The notes below the pieces were generated by a model that saw only the letters and a list, made by a program, of their open reading frames with translations, made no database searches and was not told where the DNA came from. 64,000 nt of DNA, from assembly GCF_004114935.1 (NCBI RefSeq), contig NZ_CP022221.1, forward strand, positions 5,725,001 to 5,789,000, in the 5' to 3' direction. Origin of the DNA: Bradyrhizobium zhanjiangense (GTDB lineage Bacteria; Pseudomonadota; Alphaproteobacteria; Rhizobiales; Xanthobacteraceae). The position numbers and the translations under genes were made by a program. Positions 43,569 to 53,185 of the stretch are shown in pieces (the stretch's first letter is position 1; each line of letters opens with the position of its first letter).

Positions 43569-45338
43569 GTGAACACGAGAAAGAACAGGTTCCTATTGAC
43601 CACAGCAGTGCTGCTCGCCGGCGTCAGCCTGGCATCGGCTCAAGGCATGCGTGAAGGCGCCGGCGGCGGGATGAGCGGAGGCGCGGCCGCTGGCGCGGAA
43701 TCCGGCCGATCGGGCGGCGGAATGTCGCAAGGTGCAGGTGGTGCCTCTCACGGCGAAGGAATGACCCAGGGCCGCGCAGGTGGTCGGGCCGAGGGCCCCG
43801 CTGCGGCGCCGTCGCGTTCTGAGCGTAGCGAGGGAATGCGTGCTAGTGGCAAGGCCGATAGGGGCGAACGTCAGGCCGTCGATCAGGGCCGCGGCGCCCG
43901 CGACAACGCGCGTCAGTCCCAATCTGAAGGCGAGAAGCGTGGCAAGGACCAAACCGTTGGTCAGAGCCGAGGCGGCCCCGACCAAGCGCGTCAGTCCAGG
44001 TCCGAGCGCGACAAGAGCGGAATGAAGGACCAAACCACCGGTCAGAGCCGCAGCGACCGCGACGCTACGCGTCAGTCGCAAGGCGCAGAACAGGGTAAGA
44101 GCGCGACCACAGGCGCCAACACCAAGGACAATGTCCAAGGCAAGAAGGCGCAGGGTCAGAGCACGACGACGACCGGCGCGAACACCAAGGACAATGCCCA
44201 GGGCAAGAACGTGCAGGGTCAGAGCACGACGACTGGCGCCAAGGGCAACGCCCAAGGCCAGAACGCGCAGGGTCAGAGCGCGCCAACGACTGGCGCGAAC
44301 ACCAACGCGCAAGCCCCAAGTGCCCAGCAGGGCACGACGACTGGCGCCAACACTCAAGGACAGGTCAACACCCAGGCGCAAGCCCAGGGTGGGACTACCC
44401 AGAGCTTGTCCGGCCGCGTGCAAGTGAGCGCGCAGCAACAGACAACGCTGCAGCAGTCGGTGTTGAGCTCACGCAATGTGGATCGCGTGCGGGTCAACTT
44501 CAATTCCATCAACTTCCGGATCAATACCGGCGTGGTGGTGCCGCGGAACATCTCCGTGGTCGCTATCTCGACATTCCCGGTACTGATCGACATCTATCCG
44601 GCCTATCGGGACGACAGCTTCTTCGTCGTGGATGACGAGATCATCGTCGTCGACCGAAGCCGCAGGATTGTCGACTCCATTCCCGCCGGCCCAAGGACGC
44701 ACTTCGCCCGGCGCGGCAGCGTGAGCGGTGGCGGCGGCAACATCGCCGCGCTGGATCTCAGCCCCGACGAGATCCGCATTGTTCAACGGGTGCTGATTGA
44801 ACGCGGCCTGATGTCTGGCCAAGCAGACGGCATCCTCGGGCCCGCTACGCGCGAAGCGCTGATCACCTTCCAGAGACGGGAAGGTTTCCAGACCACCGGC
44901 TCGATCGATACCCGGACGGTCGCTGCACTAGGCGTCTCCAACCAGATCCGCGCCACGCAGGGCCAATCGACGACCACTGGTCAGGGGGCGACTGGCCAGT
45001 CGACGCAGCAGAACACGACCGGGCAAAGCACCGGTCAGACCAACGCGCCGGCGCAGCAGAACCAGACCAATGCGCCGGCACAGCAGAACCAGACCACCGG
45101 CCAGGCTGGGCAGAACCAGCCATCCACGACCGGCCAGGCTCAGCAGAACCAACCGGCGACGTCGGGCCAGGCAGGCACACAACCGCCTGCCGGTCAGACC
45201 ACCGGACAGGCGCCGGCCCAAAGCAACAGTCAGTCCACCAACCAGCCCAGCAACACGCCGTCTGGGCAAACCAACCAAAATAATGCCCCGCCGCCATCGA
45301 CGTCGGGTCAGCCGGCTCAGAATCAACCCAACCGGTAA
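43569..45338 (+). CDS. Large secreted Gln/Thr/Asn-rich protein with DUF1236-like and peptidoglycan-binding domains
   Basis: A 589-residue exported protein. The start is GTG at 43569, with AGGAGG five bases upstream. Residues 1-25 form a signal peptide ending ASA. Next is a low-complexity region (about 26-300) with Gln/Ser/Arg/Asp-rich repeats and then TTGANTKDNAQGK-type repeats. A globular block (about 325-395) contains VPRNISVVAISTFPVLIDIY, like DUF1236. A peptidoglycan-binding domain (about 395-455, IVQRVLIERGLMSGQADGIL then TREALITFQRREG) follows, and the last 125 residues are Gln/Thr/Asn-rich. It is probably cell-wall associated. The call is moderately firm; the role is unknown. Confidence 0.75.
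   Translation: MNTRKNRFLLTTAVLLAGVSLASAQGMREGAGGGMSGGAAAGAESGRSGGGMSQGAGGASHGEGMTQGRAGGRAEGPAAAPSRSERSEGMRASGKADRGERQAVDQGRGARDNARQSQSEGEKRGKDQTVGQSRGGPDQARQSRSERDKSGMKDQTTGQSRSDRDATRQSQGAEQGKSATTGANTKDNVQGKKAQGQSTTTTGANTKDNAQGKNVQGQSTTTGAKGNAQGQNAQGQSAPTTGANTNAQAPSAQQGTTTGANTQGQVNTQAQAQGGTTQSLSGRVQVSAQQQTTLQQSVLSSRNVDRVRVNFNSINFRINTGVVVPRNISVVAISTFPVLIDIYPAYRDDSFFVVDDEIIVVDRSRRIVDSIPAGPRTHFARRGSVSGGGGNIAALDLSPDEIRIVQRVLIERGLMSGQADGILGPATREALITFQRREGFQTTGSIDTRTVAALGVSNQIRATQGQSTTTGQGATGQSTQQNTTGQSTGQTNAPAQQNQTNAPAQQNQTTGQAGQNQPSTTGQAQQNQPATSGQAGTQPPAGQTTGQAPAQSNSQSTNQPSNTPSGQTNQNNAPPPSTSGQPAQNQPNR
44101..44370 (+). repeat. Coding tandem repeats in the secreted protein
   Basis: Units of about 45-75 bases repeat the reading GANTKDN(A/V)QGK...AQGQSTT, then degenerate to GAKGNAQGQNAQGQ and GANTNAQAPSAQ. 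The repeats stay in frame. Copy number may vary between strains. Confidence 0.75.
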
Positions 45339-45349
45339 GATGCCCCCAA

Positions 45350-45377
45350 AGCCCCGCCTCCGGCGGGGCTCTTTTTT
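45350..45377 (+). terminator. Rho-independent terminator
   Basis: AGCCCCGCC pairs with GGCGGGGCT around a three-base loop, followed by CTTTTTT. It starts 12 bases after the secreted-protein stop. Confidence 0.9.
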
Positions 45378-45391
45378 ACGGCCTGCACGGC

Positions 45392-45494
45392 GCCCTGGGG
45401 CGATGCGGAGCATCGAACCCGGAATCCACTTTGCCGCAGGAATACGCGGAGAAATGGATTCCGGGCTCGCCTCTTCGAGGCGCCTCGGAATGAC
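45392..45494. repeat. Degenerate dispersed inverted repeat, family B
   Basis: CCCGGAATCCA and ATGGATTCCGGG flank the centre, and the outer right arm CTCGGAATGAC is present. The left outer arm has lost GTCATTCC. It lies between the terminator and the convergent rlmE gene. Confidence 0.65.
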
Positions 45495-45505
45495 AGAGCT
45501 TGTGG

Positions 45506-46192
45506 TTATGCCTTCGCCTCGCCCCGAAATCCCGTCGCGAGCACGTAACGCTCCGAGGAATCCTGCCGGCTCGCGGCGGGCTTGACGTGGCGCACGGTGG
45601 CAAAATCGCGCTTGAGCTGGGCCAGCAACTCGGCATCGGCGCCGCTCTGGAACGTCTTGGCGAGGAACGTGCCGCCGGGCTTGAGCACGTCGCAGGCAAA
45701 GGCGGCCGCGGTCTCGACCAGGCCGACGATGCGGAGCTGGTCGGTCTTGCGGTGGCCGGTGGTGTTGGCGGCCATGTCGGACATTACGACGTCGGCGCCG
45801 CCGCCCAGCATCGCGGTGAGCTTCTCGGGGGCGTCATTGTCCATGAAATCGAGCTGCGCGAAATCGACGCCGGGAATCTCCGGCATCTCGAGCAGATCGA
45901 TCGCGACGACCTTGCCCTTGCCTTCCGTGGAGCCGACGCGCTTGGCCGCGATCTGGCTCCAGCCGCCGGGCGCCGCGCCGAGATCGACCACGGCCATGCC
46001 GGGCTTCAGAAGACGAAACTTGTCATCCATCTCCAGGAGCTTGAACGCCGCGCGCGAGCGATAGCCCGCTGCCTTGGCCTTGGCGACATAGGGATCGTTG
46101 AGCTGCCGCTCCAGCCACAGCTTGGACGAGAGCTTGCGCTTGCCGCCGGTCTTGACCTGGACGTGCAAGCGGCCGGTGGTGTCTTTCGCCAT
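45506..46192 (-). CDS. rlmE: 23S rRNA 2'-O-ribose methyltransferase RlmE
   Basis: RlmE (FtsJ/RrmJ) methylates U2552 of 23S rRNA in the large subunit. At 228 residues it is slightly longer than the E. coli enzyme because of its N-terminus. SAM binding is by [18 protein letters not shown]. The K-D-K-E tetrad is visible: Lys in [10 protein letters not shown], Asp in [12 protein letters not shown], Lys in FLAKTFQ and Glu in [10 protein letters not shown]. It begins one base after the phosphatase gene stop, so the two form an operon. Confidence 0.95.
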   Translation of the reverse strand: MAKDTTGRLHVQVKTGGKRKLSSKLWLERQLNDPYVAKAKAAGYRSRAAFKLLEMDDKFRLLKPGMAVVDLGAAPGGWSQIAAKRVGSTEGKGKVVAIDLLEMPEIPGVDFAQLDFMDNDAPEKLTAMLGGGADVVMSDMAANTTGHRKTDQLRIVGLVETAAAFACDVLKPGGTFLAKTFQSGADAELLAQLKRDFATVRHVKPAASRQDSSERYVLATGFRGEAKA

Positions 46193-46193
46193 C

Positions 46194-47264
46194 TCACCAG
46201 CTCCTGAGCGCGCCGTCCTCGCGCATCATCTCGACCAGCATGCCCTCGCGCAGGCCGCGATCGGCGACGCGCAGGCGCGGCAGCGGGAAGGCGTGCCTGA
46301 TCGCATCGAGGATGGCGCAGCCGGCCAGCACGAGGTCGGCGCGCTCGACGCTGATGCAATTGTTGCCGGCGCGCTCCTCGTAGCTCATGCCGAGCAGCTT
46401 GTTGACGGTCGCTGTAATGTCGGCATCGTTCATCCAGATGCTGTCGATGCGGCGGCGATCATAGCGCGCGAGGTTGAGATGGATGCCGGCAAGCGTCGTC
46501 ACCGTGCCGGAGGTGCCGAGCAGATGCATGTCGCTGAGATCGCGGCCGTGCTCTGCCGCGAACGGCGCGACGTGATTGGCGACCTCGCGCTCCATCGCGG
46601 CATAGATTTCCGGCGTGACGTCGCGGCCGCCGAACTGCTCGGCAAGCGTGACCACGCCGAACGGGATCGACATCCAGGCCCGGATCCGCGGCTCCGGATT
46701 TGTGGGATCGCGCTCGATCCGCACCAGCTCGGTCGAGCCGCCGCCGATGTCGAACAGGATCGCGCCGCGCCCCCTGGGATCGACCAGCGGCGAACAGCCG
46801 AGCACGGCGAGCGCCGCCTCGGTCTCGCGGTCGATCACCTCGAGCTCGATGCCGGTCTCGGCCGCGACGCGGCTGCGGAACCCTTCCGCATTCGAGGCCG
46901 CGCGGCAGGCTTCTGTCGCGATCAGCCGCAGCCGCCGCGCCTTGCGCAGATTGATCTTGTCACGGCAAATGCTGAGCGCCGCGATGGCGCGCTCGATCGC
47001 GGCATCGCTGATGCAGCCCGTCGCCGAGACGCCCTCGCCGAGCCGGATGATCCGCGAGAAGGAATCGACCACGCGAAAGCCGTCGTGGGTCGGACAGGCG
47101 ATCAGGAGCCGGCAATTGTTGGTACCGAGGTCCAGCGCCGCGTAGACGCCGGTTCCCGACTGTGCGGGGACGACCGGTCCAGTGGCCAATGCCACCGCCG
47201 CCATCGCCCCCTCCAGCTCACCGTGCAGCCCGTGGCCATCGCGGAGCCGCGTGTGGTCATTCAT
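46194..47264 (-). CDS. Ppx/GppA family phosphatase
   Basis: A 356-residue enzyme of the exopolyphosphatase/pppGpp phosphohydrolase family in the actin-like ATPase fold. [14 protein letters not shown] (phosphate 1), [13 protein letters not shown] (phosphate 2) and [13 protein letters not shown] fit well. The C-terminal HD domain of long Ppx proteins is absent, so this is the short type. The ATG at 47264 opens a variable 35-residue N-terminus. It is the first gene of an operon with rlmE. Whether it acts on polyphosphate or pppGpp cannot be told from sequence. Confidence 0.9.
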   Translation of the reverse strand: MNDHTRLRDGHGLHGELEGAMAAVALATGPVVPAQSGTGVYAALDLGTNNCRLLIACPTHDGFRVVDSFSRIIRLGEGVSATGCISDAAIERAIAALSICRDKINLRKARRLRLIATEACRAASNAEGFRSRVAAETGIELEVIDRETEAALAVLGCSPLVDPRGRGAILFDIGGGSTELVRIERDPTNPEPRIRAWMSIPFGVVTLAEQFGGRDVTPEIYAAMEREVANHVAPFAAEHGRDLSDMHLLGTSGTVTTLAGIHLNLARYDRRRIDSIWMNDADITATVNKLLGMSYEERAGNNCISVERADLVLAGCAILDAIRHAFPLPRLRVADRGLREGMLVEMMREDGALRSW

Positions 47265-47472
47265 ACAAACTGTCTTTCCGCGGCCCGATAGGCCGATCTG
47301 GAATTGCTTTTTCGCCTGAAACATTAGCAGCGCGGCAGGTCTGCGCAACATCGCATCACATGGGACCATGTCCATTCGTGCGTTGTCGTGAACGGGGTCG
47401 TGGGTTATCTGAGGGGGTCCGGTCCCCCGCTGCCGCGAAAATGCGCAAATACCGGCTTTTCAGGTCATTCCC

Positions 47473-49845
47473 ATGCAAGAACACACCAAATCGTCCACGC
47501 TCGAAAACGCTATTGCACTGCAAAAATATGGCGTCGGGCAGCCCGTCCGCCGCAAGGAGGACGACACGCTGGTGCGCGGCAATGGCCGCTACACCGACGA
47601 TTTCAACCTGCCCGGCCAGGCCTATGCCGTGATCGTCCGTTCCACTCACGCCCACGGCATCATCCGCGGCATCGGCATTGACGCCGCCAAGGCGATGCCA
47701 GGCGTACTGGGGGTGTGGACCGGTAGGGATCTCGATGCCGCCGGCTACGGCCCCTTCACCTGCGGCCTGCCGCTGAAGAGCCGCGACGGCTCGCCCCTGC
47801 TCCAGACCAACCGCCAGCCGCTGGCGACCGACAAGGTCCGCTTCGTCGGTGATCCCGTCGCCTTCGTGGTGGCAGAGACGCTGGCGCAGGCGCGCGATGC
47901 GGCCGAAGCCGTCGAGGTCGACGTCGAGCCGTTGCCGGCAGTGACCGACCCTGAGGAAGCGGCCAAGCCCGGCGCGCCGCAGCTCTATGACCATATCCCT
48001 GATAACGTCGCGCTCGACTATCACTATGGCGACATGGAGAAGGTCAACGCAGCCTTTGCCAGCGCCGCCCATGTCACCAAGATCGACATCGAGAACACCC
48101 GCGTCGCCGTGGTGTCGATGGAGCCGCGCGTGGGCCTTGCCTCCTACGACAAGAAGACCGAGCGGTACACGCTTCAGGTGCCGACGCAGGGCGTCGCCGG
48201 CAACCGCGCCAACCTCGCCAAGAACCTCAAAGTGCCGAACGAGAAGGTGCGCATCCTCACCGCCAATGTCGGCGGCTCCTTCGGCATGAAGAACATCAAC
48301 TATCCTGAATACATGTGCATCCTGTACGGGGCGAAGGCGCTGGGTCGGCCGGTGAAATGGCTGGACGAGCGCTCCACCAGCTTCCTCTCCGACAGCCACG
48401 GCCGTGCGCAGAAAATCCACGCCGAGCTCGCGCTCGACGCCGAGGGGCATTTCCTCGCGGCGAAGCTGTCCGGCTACGGCAATCTCGGCGCTTACATCAC
48501 CGGCGTTGCGCCGGGGCCGCTCTCGCTCAACACCGGCAAGAATTTTTCCAGCGTCTATCGCACGCCGCTGATGGCGGTCGACATCAAGACGGTGCTGACC
48601 AACACCACGCTGATGGGGGCCTATCGCGGCGCCGGCCGCCCCGAGGCGAACTACTACATGGAGCGGCTGATCGACCGCGCCGCCGACGAGATGGGCATCA
48701 ACCGGCTGACCTTGCGCAAGCGCAACTTCATCAAGCCGAACCAGATGCCGTTCCCGGCCTCCTCCGGCGTCACCTATGACAGCGGTGACTTCCAGGCCGT
48801 GTTCAACAAGGCGCTCGAGATCTCCGACCACGAGAATTTCGCCAAGCGCAAGAAGGAGAGCAAGAAGGCCGGCAAGTTGCGCGGCATCGCGGTCGGCTCC
48901 TATCTCGAGGTCACCGCGCCGCCGAGCCCGGAGCTCGGCAAGATCGTGTTCGATGCTGACGGCAGCGTGCAGCTGATCACCGGCACGCTCGATTACGGCC
49001 AGGGCCACGCCACCCCGTTCGCGCAGGTGCTGTGCGATCAGCTCGGCGTTCCCTTCGAGCGCGTCAAGCTCATCCAGGGCGACAGCGACATCGTCCACAC
49101 CGGCAGCGGCACCGGCGGTTCGCGTTCGATCACCGCGAGCGGCATGGCGATCGTGGGCGCCGCCAAGCTCGTGATCGAGAAGGGCAAGCGCGCGGCCGCA
49201 CATATGCTGGAAGCATCCGAAGCCGACATCGAGTTCGCCGACGGCAGCTTCACCATTGCCGGCACCGACCGCAGCATCGACATCATGGAGCTCGCCAGGA
49301 AGCTGCATGACGGCAAGGTGCCGGAGGGCGTGCCCGACAGCCTCGACGTCGACCACACCAGCGAGCCGGTGCCCTCGGCGTTCCCGAACGGCTGCCATGT
49401 CGCCGAGGTCGAGATCGATCCGGAAACCGGCGTGGTGCAGATCGTGCGCTACAGCGCGGTCAACGATTTCGGCACCGTGATCAATCCGATGCTGGTCGCG
49501 GGCCAACTCCATGGCGGCGTCGTCCAGGGCATCGGCCAGGCGCTGATGGAGCACATCCGCTACGACGACAGCGGCCAGCCGATCACGGGCTCGCTGATGG
49601 ACTACGCCCTGCCGCGCGCCGAGGACGTGCCGAACATGACGGTCGGCGATCACCCAGTACCCGCGACGACCAATCCGCTCGGCAGCAAGGGCTGCGGCGA
49701 AGCCGGCTGCGCCGGCAGCCTGTCGACGGTGGTGAATGCGGTGCTCGATGCGCTCTCAGACTACGGCATCAAGCACATCGACATGCCGCTGACCCCGGAG
49801 CGGGTATGGCGCGCGATCCAGGAGGCGAAGGCCAAAGCGGCGTAA
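47473..49845 (+). CDS. Molybdenum hydroxylase large subunit (form II CoxL/xanthine dehydrogenase family), isolated
   Basis: A 790-residue molybdopterin-cytosine-dinucleotide-binding subunit. GQPVRRKEDDTLVRGNGRYT opens the first domain. GAYRGAGRPEANYYMERL is the signature, and AYRGAGR rather than AYRCSFR marks a form II protein, so CO oxidation is unlikely. GGSFGMK, TGTLDYGQGHATPFAQ, TGSGTGGSRS and KGCGEAGC (catalytic Glu) are all intact. The usual FAD and 2Fe-2S subunit genes are not adjacent on either side, so partners must be elsewhere. It is divergent from the Ppx/GppA gene. The substrate is unknown, perhaps an N-heterocycle or aldehyde. Confidence 0.9.
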   Translation: MQEHTKSSTLENAIALQKYGVGQPVRRKEDDTLVRGNGRYTDDFNLPGQAYAVIVRSTHAHGIIRGIGIDAAKAMPGVLGVWTGRDLDAAGYGPFTCGLPLKSRDGSPLLQTNRQPLATDKVRFVGDPVAFVVAETLAQARDAAEAVEVDVEPLPAVTDPEEAAKPGAPQLYDHIPDNVALDYHYGDMEKVNAAFASAAHVTKIDIENTRVAVVSMEPRVGLASYDKKTERYTLQVPTQGVAGNRANLAKNLKVPNEKVRILTANVGGSFGMKNINYPEYMCILYGAKALGRPVKWLDERSTSFLSDSHGRAQKIHAELALDAEGHFLAAKLSGYGNLGAYITGVAPGPLSLNTGKNFSSVYRTPLMAVDIKTVLTNTTLMGAYRGAGRPEANYYMERLIDRAADEMGINRLTLRKRNFIKPNQMPFPASSGVTYDSGDFQAVFNKALEISDHENFAKRKKESKKAGKLRGIAVGSYLEVTAPPSPELGKIVFDADGSVQLITGTLDYGQGHATPFAQVLCDQLGVPFERVKLIQGDSDIVHTGSGTGGSRSITASGMAIVGAAKLVIEKGKRAAAHMLEASEADIEFADGSFTIAGTDRSIDIMELARKLHDGKVPEGVPDSLDVDHTSEPVPSAFPNGCHVAEVEIDPETGVVQIVRYSAVNDFGTVINPMLVAGQLHGGVVQGIGQALMEHIRYDDSGQPITGSLMDYALPRAEDVPNMTVGDHPVPATTNPLGSKGCGEAGCAGSLSTVVNAVLDALSDYGIKHIDMPLTPERVWRAIQEAKAKAA

Positions 49846-49886
49846 GGGCTGCTTTCTCTTCGTAGACGGGCGGTGATTCACGGAAG

Positions 49887-49929
49887 GGCCGCGGCGTATT
49901 GGATGCCCCGGTCAAGCCGTGGCATGACA
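49887..49929. repeat. Half copy of dispersed repeat family D
   Basis: GGCCGCGGCGTATTGGATGC and CGGTCAAGCCGTGGCATGAC match the right arm of the copy at 39056-39159. The left arm is absent. Confidence 0.7.
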
Positions 49930-49970
49930 CCGTCCTTGAAGTGCCGGGCCTGGCTTTTCCTGCCTCTTCC

Positions 49971-50771
49971 CTACGCCGCCGCCTGCTCACGCGGCTGGTA
50001 GATCGCGGTGTGCTGGCAATGCGCCAGCGGTGTCATGCCGTTGGCAACGACGAGCGCGTCGAACTCGACGAAGCGGTGGCCCTTCTTCTCGTAGTTCGCG
50101 GTGACTTTTGCCCGCGCGGTGATCTCGTCACCGATGCGTGCGGCTGACACGAGCTGCATGCGGCTGCCGACGTGGATCCACGGGCCGAGGATGGTGTTGT
50201 CGACCAGCACACGGTTCATCACCCGCTGGATCAGGCCGGGATGGCCGAGGCCCTCGCGCGCAAAGATCGGATCGGTCTCCCTGATGTCGGCGAGATAGTC
50301 GGCCGCAACCTGTCCCGCCCAGCGGCGCGGCGTCGTGCCGAACCACTTGCCGGTCTCGAACGTCGCCGGGCTGACCGGCTTGCGCTCGGTCACCGCGGGG
50401 ACCTCGATGTAATCGCTCAATGAAACTACAGGCGCGGCCGCCGGCAGCGAGGCCGTCCCCGTCGCGCACAGCTCGGTGCGGCTGAACACCTCGATCGTGA
50501 GCAAGCCGTTGTGCTCGGTCGCGTCGACATTGGCGCTCTCGCCGTCATAGACCGGCTTGATGAAACGCGCCTCGATCAGCCCGCGCGACAAGAAATCGCG
50601 ACCCCAGCGCGCCAGCGGCACGTGCATCATGTAGGCGAACACGTCGACGCCCGGCACCAGCCCGCCCTCGAAGCCGAAACGGCGCGCCACCGTGTCGTCA
50701 TGCATCTTGTTCTCGGACTGTTTTGCGGTGTTGTAGGCCTCGACGCGATAGGTTTCGAGCCGGTTCGGCAT
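49971..50771 (-). CDS. Hotdog-fold (MaoC/FAS1-like) protein
   Basis: A 266-residue protein with two hotdog-like halves. The first contains [20 protein letters not shown] (about 23-42), and the second [20 protein letters not shown] and [16 protein letters not shown]. The pattern is like double-hotdog dehydratases or thioesterases acting on acyl-CoA. The typical His of MaoC hydratase motif is not clear in this copy ([10 protein letters not shown]), so catalysis is uncertain. The start is ATG at 50771, with GGAAGG upstream. Confidence 0.7.
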   Translation of the reverse strand: MPNRLETYRVEAYNTAKQSENKMHDDTVARRFGFEGGLVPGVDVFAYMMHVPLARWGRDFLSRGLIEARFIKPVYDGESANVDATEHNGLLTIEVFSRTELCATGTASLPAAAPVVSLSDYIEVPAVTERKPVSPATFETGKWFGTTPRRWAGQVAADYLADIRETDPIFAREGLGHPGLIQRVMNRVLVDNTILGPWIHVGSRMQLVSAARIGDEITARAKVTANYEKKGHRFVEFDALVVANGMTPLAHCQHTAIYQPREQAAA

Positions 50772-50876
50772 GGGTCGCCTTCCCTGTGTTCTCATTGTTT
50801 CAGAGCGATCGTAGGCCCCAGGGAACACCGGTCAATCCCCTCGCCTTTGCGGCCCGAATGGGGTACCACGCGGCCA

Positions 50877-51368
50877 ATGACTGACACCCCCACCCGCATC
50901 TATGTCGACGCCGACGCCTGTCCGGTGAAGGACGAAATCTACCGCATCGCGTTCCGCCACGGCGTGCCCGTGAGCGTCGTCGCCGGCAACTTTATTCGAG
51001 TGCCCCACGATCCCCTGATCGAGCGCATTGCTGCCGGCGCCGGCATGGACGCGGCCGATGACTGGATCGCGGAGCGAGCCAGGCCTGGCGACGTCGTGGT
51101 GACATCAGACATTCCGCTGGCCAGCCGCTGCGTCAAGGTGGGCGCCGACGTGATCGCGCCGAACGGTAAGCCGTTCACCGAGGAATCGATCGGCATGACG
51201 CTGGCTGTGCGCAACCTGATGACGGATCTGCGTTCGGCCGGCGAAGTCACCGGCGGCCCGCGCTCGTTCGCGCCGCGCGACCGTTCCGCATTCCTCTCGG
51301 CCCTCGACCAGACGCTGCGCCGGATCCAGCGCCGCCGCACTGACGCGGCCGCAACGAGCCAGAGCTGA
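50877..51368 (+). CDS. YaiI/YqxD family (DUF188) protein
   Basis: A 163-residue protein of the PIN-like DUF188 family: [40 protein letters not shown] and [11 protein letters not shown] are conserved. The two Asp-rich motifs could bind a metal as in PIN nucleases; the function is unproven. It begins an operon-like run: the ABC-F gene starts two bases after its stop. Confidence 0.88.
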   Translation: MTDTPTRIYVDADACPVKDEIYRIAFRHGVPVSVVAGNFIRVPHDPLIERIAAGAGMDAADDWIAERARPGDVVVTSDIPLASRCVKVGADVIAPNGKPFTEESIGMTLAVRNLMTDLRSAGEVTGGPRSFAPRDRSAFLSALDQTLRRIQRRRTDAAATSQS

Positions 51369-51370
51369 CC

Positions 51371-53182
51371 ATGGCGCCGCCGCTGATCCAACTGAAAGAC
51401 ATCAGGCTGACTTTTGGCGGTACGCCGCTGCTCAGCGGCGTCGAACTCAATGTCGCGCCGAGCGAGCGCGTCTGTCTGATCGGCCGCAACGGCTCGGGCA
51501 AATCGACGCTGCTGAAGATCGCAGCGGGCCTCATCGAGCCCGATGGCGGCACGCGCTTCGTGCAGCCTGGCGCCACAGTCCGTTATCTGCCGCAGGAGCC
51601 GGATTTCGGCGAACTCAAGACCACGCTCGCCTATGTCGAGGCGGGGCTTTCGCCCGGCGACGACCAGCACCAGGCGCGTTATCTCTTGGAGCAGCTTGGC
51701 CTCACCGGCGAGGAGAATCCGCATAATCTCTCCGGCGGCGAGGCCCGCCGCGCCGCGCTCGCCCGTGTGCTGGCGCCCTCGCCCGACATCCTGCTGCTGG
51801 ACGAGCCGACCAACCATCTCGATCTCTCCACCATCGAGTGGCTGGAACAGGAGCTCGACAGCCGGCGCAGCGCGCTCGTGCTGATCAGCCACGACCGCCG
51901 CTTTCTCACCAATCTATCGCGCTCCACCGCCTGGCTCGACCGCGGCAAGATCAAGCAGATCGACCGCGGCTTTGCCTCGTTCGAGAGCTGGCGCGACGAG
52001 GTGCTGGCGGAGGAAGAGCGCGACCAGCACAAGCTCGACCGCAAGATCGTCGACGAGGAGCACTGGCTGCGCCACGGCGTCTCCGGCCGGCGCAAGCGCA
52101 ACGTCAAGCGGCTCGCCAATCTGCATGCGCTGCGCGACCAACGCCGTAATTATCGCGGCACGGCCGGCAGCGCCAATCTCGCGGCTGCGGAAGCCGAGCA
52201 ATCCGGCAAGCTGGTGATCGAGGCCAAGGGCATCACCAAGGCCTATGGCGAGCGCAAGATCGTCGAGAATTTTTCGACCCGCATCCAGCGTGGCGACCGG
52301 CTCGGCGTCATCGGGCCGAACGGCGCCGGCAAGACCACGCTGGTCAATCTGCTCACCGGCGGCACGACGCCCGACACCGGCACCGTGCGGCTCGGGGCCA
52401 ATCTGGAAATGGCCACGCTCGACCAGCACCGCGAGAGCCTCGATCCCAAATCGACGCTGGCCGAAGCGCTCACCGGCGGTCGCGGCGACCAAATCATGGT
52501 CGGCGGCAAGCCGAAGCATGTCATCGGTTACATGAAGGACTTCCTGTTCGCGCAGGAGCAGCGCGGCACGCCGCTGGAGGTGCTCTCCGGCGGTGAGCGC
52601 GGCCGACTGATGCTGGCCCGCGCGCTGGCAAAGCCCTCGAACCTCCTGGTGCTGGACGAACCGACCAACGATCTCGACCTCGATACGCTCGACGTGCTCG
52701 AGGAGATGCTCGGCGATTACGAGGGCACGGTGATCCTGATCAGCCATGACCGCGACTTCCTCGACCGCGTCGTCACCTCCGTGATCGCGCCTGAGGGTAA
52801 CGGCAAATGGATCGAATATGCCGGCGGTTACAGCGACATGCTGGCGCAGCGCGGCGCGGACCTGAAGCGCGACACGGCGAAGGCGCAAGCACCGGCAGAG
52901 AAGAAGGAGGAGCGCGCAGCTGCTCCCGCTCCTGCACCAAAGCGGCGCCTGAGCTTCAACGAGAAGCACGCCCTGGAGACGCTGCCGAAGAAGATGGAGA
53001 CGTTGCAGGCCGATATCGCAAGGCTGCAACGCGTCCTCGACGATCCCAATCTCTATGCGAAAGATCGCAAAAAATTCGACGACACCTCCGCCGCCATAGC
53101 CAAGGCGCATGACGAATTGTCCGTCGCCGAAGAGCGCTGGCTTGAACTTGAAATGCTGCGTGAAGAGATAGAGCAGGCTTGA
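51371..53182 (+). CDS. ABC-F family ATPase (Uup-like)
   Basis: A 603-residue soluble protein with two ABC ATPase domains and no membrane segments. Walker A motifs are GRNGSGKST (about 35) and GPNGAGKTT (about 315); signatures are LSGGEARR (about 118) and LSGGERGR (about 405). The linker between the domains (about 195-275) is Arg/Lys-rich, and a C-terminal coiled coil (about 525-603) follows a Lys/Ala/Glu/Pro hinge. This layout is that of Uup, which acts on ribosomes or branched DNA. It is co-transcribed with YaiI and followed by a PLP gene three bases later. Confidence 0.92.
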   Translation: MAPPLIQLKDIRLTFGGTPLLSGVELNVAPSERVCLIGRNGSGKSTLLKIAAGLIEPDGGTRFVQPGATVRYLPQEPDFGELKTTLAYVEAGLSPGDDQHQARYLLEQLGLTGEENPHNLSGGEARRAALARVLAPSPDILLLDEPTNHLDLSTIEWLEQELDSRRSALVLISHDRRFLTNLSRSTAWLDRGKIKQIDRGFASFESWRDEVLAEEERDQHKLDRKIVDEEHWLRHGVSGRRKRNVKRLANLHALRDQRRNYRGTAGSANLAAAEAEQSGKLVIEAKGITKAYGERKIVENFSTRIQRGDRLGVIGPNGAGKTTLVNLLTGGTTPDTGTVRLGANLEMATLDQHRESLDPKSTLAEALTGGRGDQIMVGGKPKHVIGYMKDFLFAQEQRGTPLEVLSGGERGRLMLARALAKPSNLLVLDEPTNDLDLDTLDVLEEMLGDYEGTVILISHDRDFLDRVVTSVIAPEGNGKWIEYAGGYSDMLAQRGADLKRDTAKAQAPAEKKEERAAAPAPAPKRRLSFNEKHALETLPKKMETLQADIARLQRVLDDPNLYAKDRKKFDDTSAAIAKAHDELSVAEERWLELEMLREEIEQA

Positions 53183-53185
53183 CCC

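Noticed and set aside
47473..49845. Carbon monoxide dehydrogenase
   Set aside because: The signature is AYRGAGR, not the AYRCSFR of true CO dehydrogenases, and the other two subunit genes are absent.
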